64,000 bases of DNA from Cognatitamlana sp035818475 (GTDB taxonomy: Bacteria; Bacteroidota; Bacteroidia; Flavobacteriales; Flavobacteriaceae): positions 152,931 to 216,930 of the forward strand of contig NZ_JAYMGV010000004.1 of the NCBI RefSeq assembly GCF_035818475.1, written 5' to 3'. The notes below the pieces were generated by a model, which made no database searches, was not told where the DNA came from, and saw only the letters and a list, made by a program, of their open reading frames with translations. Every line of letters begins with the position of its first letter. Position 1 is the first letter of the stretch. Shown one piece after another: positions 29,091-36,574 of the stretch. The position numbers were made by a program, and so were the translations under genes.

Positions 29091-30788
29091 ATGAAAAAAA
29101 TATTTTTATTGATGCCATTTTTATTTTTGACACTACTAGTTCAGGCACAAGAAAAAGTAGAGCAACCCAATGTCCTTATTATTTTAACGGATGATGAAAA
29201 TACAGATACAGTAGGTGCTTATGGAAGTGATGTATATACGCCTAACATAGATAAAATTGCTAAAAATGGCATAAAATTCACAAATGCACATGTAGTACAT
29301 ACTATATGCAGTCCTTCTCGTTATGCTATTTTAACGGGTAGATACTATGATAATTCATATAGTGACCAATATTTAAGTGATTTTCCAGAAGGAAAGGTAG
29401 CCACCGTAGCTAACGCGGTCACTTTAGAAAAGGACGGCTTAAATTTAGTAGGTGTGTTAAAGCAAAATGGTTATACAACAGGGTTTGTGGGTAAAAGTCA
29501 TGTTTTGGGGCATCACTTGATGAAAAGTAATAAAGGATGGGAAAAAGGAGGCTTACAAACTTATCCGTCTACTGCAGATCCTAAAACAGATGCAGCGACC
29601 AATAAAAAAATGAAGGCAAACCATGAGTTTTGGAAAGACCTTGTAAAAGCGCATGGTTTTGATTATGCTAATGGTGTCTATTCTGGAAATACAAGAGAAC
29701 TCTATAATGAAAAGTCTAATTTTCATAATGTAGAGTGGACCGGCGATGCTGCTGTACAATTTATAGAAGAGCAGGCAAAAGAAACGAAACCTTTCTTTTT
29801 ATATGTAGGGACTACTTATCCTCATGGCCCAGCTCCAGAACGTGTAGTGAAAGGAAATTATGTGGTATCCTTAGATACAGACCCTGCATATACAGGCGCA
29901 GGGTATAATCATGATAAAGATTACAGTAAAGTGATTGCTAATAGACAAGCTCTTAAAAATGATCCAAAGAATAAAGAGTTGTCAAAAAAATCACCAACTG
30001 CAACATGGTGGGACGGTACTGTTGGAAACATTATCAATACACTAAAAGCAACAGGACAATATGAAAATACAATTATTGTTTATATGTCAGATCACGGAAA
30101 GTTAAACGGTGGGAAATCTAGTTTATATCAAGGAGGAACACATATTCCATTATTAATACAATGGCCGAAAAAAATACAAGGAGACAGAACATTTAACCAT
30201 GTTATAGGGAGTATAGATATAACACCTACAATTCTTGAAGCTTGTCAGGTACAAAAACCTGATAATATGCGTATAGACGGAAAAAGCTTTTTTTCTGTTT
30301 TAAAAGGAGCAGAAGAAGCACATAGAGAGGCTCTTGTGCTTAAAATGGGTTATGCCTATGCTTTAAGAACAGATCATTGGAATTATATAGCAATTAGGTA
30401 CTCTCCAGAAATAGAAAGGAATATAGCCCAAGGAAAAGATTTTATAGGGTTTAAAAAAGAAAAAATTGCGCAACCTTATTATATATTACATAAGCAGTTG
30501 GCACAAAAATCTTTTATGAAAAACAAGCATTATTTAGAGCGAAATCAGTTATTTAATACAGAGCTTGAAAACCCGGAGGAAATTAATCTTTTTTTAAAAG
30601 CCCCTAAAAAGGCCTTAGAAATGAAAGCTCTGTTAACTAAACACTTAAAAGAAGTGAATACAAGGCCTTTTGGAGAGTTTTTTGGAGATAATCCTGACAT
30701 TTTTGCTCCAGCTTCAAATGCTATTATGTATCCGGAAAAGGAAAGCACTCAAAATAATATTAAGTTAAAAAAGAAGCTTAAAGGTTAA
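29091..30788 (+). CDS. S1-family sulfatase
   Basis: Signal peptide ends at VQAQ. Metal site NVLIILTDDENTDTVGAYG, active-site CSPSR with Cys73, then GKSHVLGHH, and the second metal site YMSDHGKLNGGKSSLYQGG. An insertion of about 70 residues lies between the active site and GKSH (YYDNSYSDQYLS region), making the protein longer (565 residues) than its neighbours. The C-terminal half is helix-rich. It lies 102 bp after the preceding sulfatase and is followed by a strong terminator. Substrate position unknown. Confidence 0.92.
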   Translation: MKKIFLLMPFLFLTLLVQAQEKVEQPNVLIILTDDENTDTVGAYGSDVYTPNIDKIAKNGIKFTNAHVVHTICSPSRYAILTGRYYDNSYSDQYLSDFPEGKVATVANAVTLEKDGLNLVGVLKQNGYTTGFVGKSHVLGHHLMKSNKGWEKGGLQTYPSTADPKTDAATNKKMKANHEFWKDLVKAHGFDYANGVYSGNTRELYNEKSNFHNVEWTGDAAVQFIEEQAKETKPFFLYVGTTYPHGPAPERVVKGNYVVSLDTDPAYTGAGYNHDKDYSKVIANRQALKNDPKNKELSKKSPTATWWDGTVGNIINTLKATGQYENTIIVYMSDHGKLNGGKSSLYQGGTHIPLLIQWPKKIQGDRTFNHVIGSIDITPTILEACQVQKPDNMRIDGKSFFSVLKGAEEAHREALVLKMGYAYALRTDHWNYIAIRYSPEIERNIAQGKDFIGFKKEKIAQPYYILHKQLAQKSFMKNKHYLERNQLFNTELENPEEINLFLKAPKKALEMKALLTKHLKEVNTRPFGEFFGDNPDIFAPASNAIMYPEKESTQNNIKLKKKLKG

Positions 30789-30965
30789 AAAGGGCAAGAG
30801 GACTATCTGATAACATGAAATAGAAACTACAAATCCCTAATAATAAGGAAGAGACAATAACTTAAAACCTTATTGATGAATTCATGGGAAAAGACAAAGC
30901 AGTACTTTTAAATGTAGAATAAATAATAAACTATTCAATAAAAAAATAGAGTTTGATTACTAGCA

Positions 30966-31027
30966 ACGCTATTTCTATAGCGTAGATGTTTGTCAAGGGT
31001 TTAATTATAATAATTGAACCCTTTTTT
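30966..31027 (+). terminator. Tandem hairpins with T-run
   Basis: ACGCTAT/ATAGCGT (30966-30983) is followed by a second stem, AAGGGTTTAATTAT with its near-perfect complement (30995-31023, one G-U pair), and a run of Ts. It is a convincing intrinsic terminator for the sulfatase unit. The rest of the 30789-31187 gap holds nothing else recognisable before the regulatory site. Confidence 0.8.
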
Positions 31028-31134
31028 ATTACCTCATATAGATAATGAAAAATACCAAGTAAGGCAGAATTTTATAAGCATCTTATTATTTAAAGGCCTT
31101 TAACAGGTCATTTTTTCTACCGGTTACTAGGTGT

Positions 31135-31166
31135 TACGATGTAGCGGTATTTTGTTACTCTATAGC
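31135..31166 (+). promoter_or_regulatory. Putative HTCS operator upstream of GH97
   Basis: TACGATGTAGC (31135-31145) and TACTCTATAGC (31156-31166), both preceded by GT, lie exactly 21 nt apart, 89 and 68 bp before the 31224 ATG. An extra GGTTACTAG lies about one turn upstream (31122). This is the clearest copy after the susC1 site. Confidence 0.6.
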
Positions 31167-31223
31167 ATTATAGAAGCTTATTAATTTTTGAATTTTGGAT
31201 TGTATAAAAACTTTACAAACACT

Positions 31224-33278
31224 ATGAGATACTTATGTATGCTAACGATTATGATTTTATTAAATAGTTGTAATCTAAATTCTGCAAATAATGAACCTTT
31301 AATAGTTTCATCACCGGATAAAAGAATTCAAGTTGAATTTTTAATAAATGAAGATGGAACTCCGGAATACAAAATATTTAAAGATGGAAAAGCACTGTTA
31401 GACAAATCTAAATTAGGATTTAATTTAAAAAACAATTTTGATTTGTTAACCAATTTTGAAATTGTTAAAAACGAAACATCGGTACTAGATGAAGTATGGT
31501 CTCCGGTAGTTGGTCAATTCAGGAGTATTAGAAATAATTATAATGAATTGACCGTTTTTTTGAAAGAAAAAAAAGGTGTAGAAAAAAGACTTGAATTAAG
31601 TTTCCGTGTTTATAATGACGGTTTGGGGTTTCGTTATAATATTCCCAAGCAACCTAATATATCAAAAATTGAAATTGTATCAGAAGAAACACAATTTAAT
31701 TTAGCTCAAGATTTTAAATCATGGTGGATTCCAGGAGATTTTGATAGCTATGAGAAAATTTATAATGAAACTAGAGCAAGTGAAATTACTACAGCAAATA
31801 CACCCGTAACTTTCAAAGCTAATAGTGGTACTTACTTAAGTATTCATGAAGCCAATTTAACTGATTATTCAGATATGACCCTACTGAATAAAGCAGGAAC
31901 TACATTATTAGAAAGCAATTTAGTGCCTTGGCCTGACGGTATTAAGGTAAAAGGTGAAACACCATTGAAAACACCTTGGAGAACAATTCAAATTGCAGAG
32001 CAAGCAGGTGAGTTAATAGAATCTAATTTGATTTTAAATCTTAACGATCCTAACAAAATAGAAGATACTTCATGGATAAAGCCTATGAAATATACAGGGA
32101 TTTGGTGGACTGTACATTTAGGGTTTGAAACTTTTGAAGAAGGCCCACATCATGCAGCAACAACTGAAAAAGCATTCAAAATGATTGATGCAGCCAGTAG
32201 ATTAGGGATTAAAGGATTACTCGTTGAAGGTTGGAATAAAGGTTGGGACAAACGTAATAAAAGTACGGAAATTCCAGATTTTTTAAATGCAACTGATGAT
32301 TATGACCTAAAGGCTATAGTGGAGTATGCAAAATCAAAAAATATAGAACTTATTATTCATCATGAAACCTTTGGGAATATTCCTCATTATGAAAAGTATA
32401 TGGAAGATGCCTTTAAAATGATAAAGGACTTGGGATTAAGTTCCGTAAAAGGAGGGTATGCAGGACAAAACATAAAGTCTGTAAATCAACATAAACATGG
32501 CCAATATATGGTAAGGCACTATAGAAAACAATTAGAGTTAGCTGCTAAATATGGTATTATGTTAGATATACATGAACCTGTTAAACAAACAGGATTGAGA
32601 AGAACTTACCCTAATTTAATGACTGTAGAAGGTGTTAGGGGAATGGAATTTGAAGCATGGACTTCAGGAAATCCTCCGTCACATACAGTAACTATCCCAT
32701 TTACAAGAATGCTGGCAGGCCCCGTAGATTACAATGCAGGTATTTTTGATATAAAATTTAACAGTATAGATGATAAGCCGTTTAATTGGAGGAAACCAAA
32801 AAGTAATTATCCAAGAAATCCGGGCCCTTCTGTAAAAACAACTTTAGCTAAGCAATTGGCTTTGCATGTGGTATTGTTTAGTCCAATGCAAATGGCGCCA
32901 GATTTACCAGAAAACTATGAAAACCACCCTGCGTTTAAATTCATTCAAGATGTAGGTTTAGATTGGGATGATACCAGGGTGTTAAATGGAGACATAGGAA
33001 AGTATATTACGGTAGCCAGAAAAGAAAAAGATACACCTAATTGGTTTATTGGCGCGATGACTAATGAAGGTGCCCGAAACTTAAATATTGATCTTTCATT
33101 TTTAGATAAAAATAAAAAATATAAGGCAACCATTTACAAAGACGGGGAAGATGCTCATTGGGATAACAATCCTACTTCTTATACTATTGATGAGATGGAG
33201 GTAACAAGCAATACTAACTTAACTCTTGTTTTAGCTGCAGGGGGAGGACAAGCCATTAGTATAACTCCAATAAATTAA
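31224..33278 (+). CDS. GH97 exo-alpha-glycosidase, lipoprotein
   Basis: I choose the ATG at 31224 because it gives a lipoprotein signal (MRYLCMLTIMILLNSC, Cys16) and places the operator at the same offset as at 27441. An N-terminal beta-sandwich (SSPDKRIQVEFLINEDG) precedes the GH97 barrel: GIWWTVHLG, LLVEGWNKGWD, HHETFGN, DIHEP (Glu451), RRTYPN and GMEFEAW. The strand VKGGYAG has Gly where retaining GH97 alpha-galactosidases carry the nucleophile Asp, so I infer the inverting, SusB-like alpha-glucosidase type. It is a paralogue of the GH97 at 61314. The next gene begins at the base after its stop codon. Confidence 0.92.
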   Translation: MRYLCMLTIMILLNSCNLNSANNEPLIVSSPDKRIQVEFLINEDGTPEYKIFKDGKALLDKSKLGFNLKNNFDLLTNFEIVKNETSVLDEVWSPVVGQFRSIRNNYNELTVFLKEKKGVEKRLELSFRVYNDGLGFRYNIPKQPNISKIEIVSEETQFNLAQDFKSWWIPGDFDSYEKIYNETRASEITTANTPVTFKANSGTYLSIHEANLTDYSDMTLLNKAGTTLLESNLVPWPDGIKVKGETPLKTPWRTIQIAEQAGELIESNLILNLNDPNKIEDTSWIKPMKYTGIWWTVHLGFETFEEGPHHAATTEKAFKMIDAASRLGIKGLLVEGWNKGWDKRNKSTEIPDFLNATDDYDLKAIVEYAKSKNIELIIHHETFGNIPHYEKYMEDAFKMIKDLGLSSVKGGYAGQNIKSVNQHKHGQYMVRHYRKQLELAAKYGIMLDIHEPVKQTGLRRTYPNLMTVEGVRGMEFEAWTSGNPPSHTVTIPFTRMLAGPVDYNAGIFDIKFNSIDDKPFNWRKPKSNYPRNPGPSVKTTLAKQLALHVVLFSPMQMAPDLPENYENHPAFKFIQDVGLDWDDTRVLNGDIGKYITVARKEKDTPNWFIGAMTNEGARNLNIDLSFLDKNKKYKATIYKDGEDAHWDNNPTSYTIDEMEVTSNTNLTLVLAAGGGQAISITPIN

Positions 33279-34793
33279 ATGAGAATGAATCAAATGAGCA
33301 AAAACACTTTCACAGTAATAGGATTTTTGGGGCTTATGCTTTTGGTAACAATTTTCTTTTGTTATCAAGGAGATATCAAGAAAAATGTTTCTGAATCTAA
33401 AGAAGAAAGGCCAAACATTGTTATCCTAATAGCAGATGATATTTCACGAGATGACTTTGGGTGTTATGGGCATCCGGTGATAAAAACCCCAAATATTGAT
33501 AAATTATCAGAAAACGGAATAAGGTTTACAAATGCTGTATTAACAACAAGTTCATGTAGCCCTAGTCGGGTAAGTATTATAACAGGGCGTTACCCTCATA
33601 ACACCGGTGCTGGTGAATTACATGCGCCACTTCCGGAACACCAGATTGTTTTTCCTCAAAAATTAAAGGATGCAGGTTATTATACAGCACAATCAGGAAA
33701 ATGGCATTTTGGAGACGCTCCAGTTGTGCCATCTGGAATAGCCTTTAAAGCTTTTGATAGGTCGGGAGGAAGTGCCTTAGATAAAGGTGGGCCTAGTGGT
33801 TCCGAAAGATGGGTGGAAGTTTTAAAAGAACGCCCAAAAGATAAGCCTTTCTTTATGTGGTTTGCTGCACATGATGCTCATAGAAAGTGGGATGATAAAA
33901 CAGAAATTAATTATGACGCTAGTGAAGTTATAGTACCTCCATATATGGTTGATGACCTGGAAACAAGAACTGATTTAGCATCGTATTACCAAGAAGTATC
34001 TCGTTTTGACCAGAATGTGGGGAAAGTTGTTGAAGCGCTTAAATCTGAAGGCGTGCTGGAAAATACACTAATAATAGTGATGGCTGATAACGGAAGACCC
34101 TTTCCAAGAGATAAAACAAGATTGTATGACAGTGGTATACTTACGCCATTTATAGTGCATTATCCTAATAAAATTAAAAAAGGAGGAGAGGTAAGTCATA
34201 GTTTATTAAGTATTATAGATATTGCACCAACGGTAATAGAATTGGCTGGGGTAGAATCCTCAAAAACCTTTCAGGGAAAAAGTTTTGAAAAACTTTTAAG
34301 TAATCCTAAACAGCCTTTTAGAGAATATGCCTTTGCAGAACATAACTGGCATGATTATGCAGCTTTTGAGCGTATGATTAGAACCGAAAAATATACCTAT
34401 ATAGAAAACGGCCTGCCACAAAATTCTAATATTGGAGCCATAGATGTATTAAGCGGGGGAGCAGGGCAAACTTTATTAAAAGGCATCAAACAAGGAAACC
34501 TGAATGAACTCCAGGGAAAGATATTTCAAGTTCCTCAGCCCAAAGCAGAACTGTATGACCATAAAAAAGACCCTGACCAGTTTAATAGTGTTTTAGGGGA
34601 AGCGGCATATGCAGGCATCGAAAAAGCATTAAAAAATAAACTTGATGACTGGAGAAAGAAAACAAAAGATATACAACCGGAAGTATTAACTCCTGATTGG
34701 TATGACCGTGAAACCATGGAAGAGCTGCCAACCAAAGGAGTTAGAGGAATCATACCAGGAAGCAATTTTAAATCAAAGAGAGTAATTAATTAA
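33279..34793 (+). CDS. S1-family sulfatase, heparan N-sulfatase-like
   Basis: Starts directly after the GH97 stop (TAAATG), a sign of translational coupling; ATGs at 33285 and 33294 are alternatives. A hydrophobic N-terminus ending FFC may be a lipoprotein signal. PNIVILIADDISRDDFGCYG binds metal, CSPSR carries Cys93, and SGKWHFG follows. The second metal site is VMADNGRPFPRDKTRLYDSG, typical of sulfamidase-like S1 enzymes that have an R/K-rich segment there. 504 residues. Whether it cuts O- or N-sulfate cannot be told from sequence. It is followed by a small secreted protein gene after 27 bp. Confidence 0.92.
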   Translation: MRMNQMSKNTFTVIGFLGLMLLVTIFFCYQGDIKKNVSESKEERPNIVILIADDISRDDFGCYGHPVIKTPNIDKLSENGIRFTNAVLTTSSCSPSRVSIITGRYPHNTGAGELHAPLPEHQIVFPQKLKDAGYYTAQSGKWHFGDAPVVPSGIAFKAFDRSGGSALDKGGPSGSERWVEVLKERPKDKPFFMWFAAHDAHRKWDDKTEINYDASEVIVPPYMVDDLETRTDLASYYQEVSRFDQNVGKVVEALKSEGVLENTLIIVMADNGRPFPRDKTRLYDSGILTPFIVHYPNKIKKGGEVSHSLLSIIDIAPTVIELAGVESSKTFQGKSFEKLLSNPKQPFREYAFAEHNWHDYAAFERMIRTEKYTYIENGLPQNSNIGAIDVLSGGAGQTLLKGIKQGNLNELQGKIFQVPQPKAELYDHKKDPDQFNSVLGEAAYAGIEKALKNKLDDWRKKTKDIQPEVLTPDWYDRETMEELPTKGVRGIIPGSNFKSKRVIN

Positions 34794-34820
34794 TTAATAA
34801 CATTAAAAAACGATAGAACT

Positions 34821-35189
34821 ATGAGACGCATTAAATTATTAGTGGCCATTTTCACATTATTTGCTACCATTCAAGGTCAGGCACAACAATCAAAAAATAT
34901 AGCAGAGAGGGCTAAGGAAAGTGTTGAAAGAATAAACAATCTGATTAAAGCAGAAGATCCGACTTTAAAGCTATCAGACAAACAAATGAAAGAAGCTTTA
35001 GAAGTTCAGGAAGCATGGTATAGAAAAATTAAAGAGGCTAAGAAAACAGAAACAGATAAGGTTAAACTAAAAGAAAAAATACAAACTATCGTAAAGGAAC
35101 ATAATAGAAAAATAAAACATGAAATTTTAACTAAAGAACAACGATTAGCTTTTGTAGCAGGCAAAGAAAAGGTAGGAGTAAAGAAATAA
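34821..35189 (+). CDS. Small secreted helical protein
   Basis: 122 residues with a signal peptide (to GQAQ). The mature part is almost entirely charged amphipathic helix, rich in Lys and Glu, with an LTKEQRLAF motif near the end. This resembles small periplasmic helical-hairpin proteins (Spy/CpxP-like) but I cannot assign a family. It is embedded in the GH97-sulfatase operon with 27- and 37-bp gaps, so it is probably co-expressed. Confidence 0.65.
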   Translation: MRRIKLLVAIFTLFATIQGQAQQSKNIAERAKESVERINNLIKAEDPTLKLSDKQMKEALEVQEAWYRKIKEAKKTETDKVKLKEKIQTIVKEHNRKIKHEILTKEQRLAFVAGKEKVGVKK

Positions 35190-35226
35190 TTAAAATAAAC
35201 CTGATATAAAGATTAAAATAATAATT

Positions 35227-36276
35227 ATGAGAAAAAAAATACTTAAAGTTTTAACTGTTGTAGCAATAGTTTTTTGTACAACATTTAGTTTCGCTCAAAT
35301 TGGTAATGTTGAGTCGTTGAGTCCTGCAAATGGAGCAGTAAATGTATCAGCAGATACAGATCTTGTTATAGTAGTAGAAGGAGATTATGCCAGTTCAGGT
35401 ACAGGTGGAGTTGCCTTTTTTTTAGATAATAGCCAAATATTCTTTATAGGAGCTAATGGTAATGCAAATGGAACAGTAAATTTTGTTTATGATGGTTCAG
35501 AAAATACAACCGTTACTATAAACCTTACAAACAATTTACCTACAGGTAATATTTCAGTAAATGTACAAAATGCAATCTTTGGAGGAACTAATGGCGGAGA
35601 TATTCCTGATACTGGATCCTTAGTTGCTAAGGCAAATTGGGCATTTACAACAGTACCGTTAACAGGAGACGTTATTTCATTATTTCCAGAAAACGGAGCT
35701 ACAAATGTTGATTTAACGGGGAATCCTGATTTAGTAATGGTTATTAAAGGGGAAATAGGCAAGGGGAATGATAATAATGGAGATGTTTTTATTAGACCTG
35801 TAGCAAATAGTAATATGCCTCAAACACGTATAGATGCCGATGGCATAGACCCTCATGGTACTGTAACTTTTTCATACAATGCGGGTGCAGATGAAACAAC
35901 AGTAACGATAGCCCCAATAACATTAGACTTTGGAGCAGCAGCTACGGGAGATATTGCTATTAGAATTTTGGGAAGTAATAATGGACTTCAGGGAACAGGA
36001 AGTGATGCAGGCTTTTCTTTTGGAGGAGATGTGATTTCTTTTGGAGATTGGACATTTTCTTATGATCCATTAACACTTTCCACAACTGTAGTGTCAAAAC
36101 TTCAAGCAAGAGTTTATGGAGAAAATGGAACTATTACAGTATTGGGAGCTAATTTAGAGGCCGTTTATAATATTACAGGACAACAAGTTTCAAACCAAGG
36201 ATTAGCTTCTGGGATTTATATTGTAAAAGTATCAAAAAACGATCAAGTTGCTACAGTAAAAGTAGCGGTGAAATAG
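35227..36276 (+). CDS. T9SS-secreted protein with tandem Ig-like domains
   Basis: 349 residues: signal peptide (to SFAQ), then two related beta-rich repeats, each opening with a (SLSPANGAVNVS / SLFPENGATNVDL) motif as in SbsA-type bacterial Ig-like domains, about residues 28-145 and 150-280. A T9SS type-A C-terminal sorting domain ends it (VYNITGQQVSNQGLASGIYI). No catalytic motif is seen. It could be a surface glycan-binding or structural protein. Operon position between a sulfatase and sulfatase/T9SS proteins supports a role at the cell surface. The function is not known. Confidence 0.72.
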   Translation: MRKKILKVLTVVAIVFCTTFSFAQIGNVESLSPANGAVNVSADTDLVIVVEGDYASSGTGGVAFFLDNSQIFFIGANGNANGTVNFVYDGSENTTVTINLTNNLPTGNISVNVQNAIFGGTNGGDIPDTGSLVAKANWAFTTVPLTGDVISLFPENGATNVDLTGNPDLVMVIKGEIGKGNDNNGDVFIRPVANSNMPQTRIDADGIDPHGTVTFSYNAGADETTVTIAPITLDFGAAATGDIAIRILGSNNGLQGTGSDAGFSFGGDVISFGDWTFSYDPLTLSTTVVSKLQARVYGENGTITVLGANLEAVYNITGQQVSNQGLASGIYIVKVSKNDQVATVKVAVK

Positions 36277-36337
36277 TTCCGACTTCTCATATATGAAAAG
36301 TAATAAGGACTGTTAAAAAAAAGATAAATCCTTTTTT

Positions 36338-36550
36338 TGCATTATCCATCCAAACTCTATTAAAGATAGCTTTACCATAGATGCACCAAAAGATGTCTTA
36401 AAATGGAAGTATTTACCATTTTGGAACAACGTGTGTTATCTAATGAAAATGAAAAAATACTTGATATATCTACATTGTCAAATGGAGCTTATATTATAAA
36501 AATATATCAAAAATGAGGGGATTATTTCTACAAAAAATATTGAAGAATAA
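36338..36550 (+). pseudogene. Decayed T9SS C-terminal sorting domain
   Basis: Three consecutive frames together spell a sorting domain: IIHPNSIKDSFTIDAPKDVL (from 36341), then MEVFTILEQRVLSNENEKIL and the LSNGAYIIKIY block (36403-36516), then GIISTKNIEE up to the TAA at 36548. Two frameshifts break it and no body precedes it. It is the tail of a lost T9SS cargo gene, or a copy left by recombination between similar tails. Confidence 0.8.
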
Positions 36551-36574
36551 TAACCAATCGAATAAATATTACCA

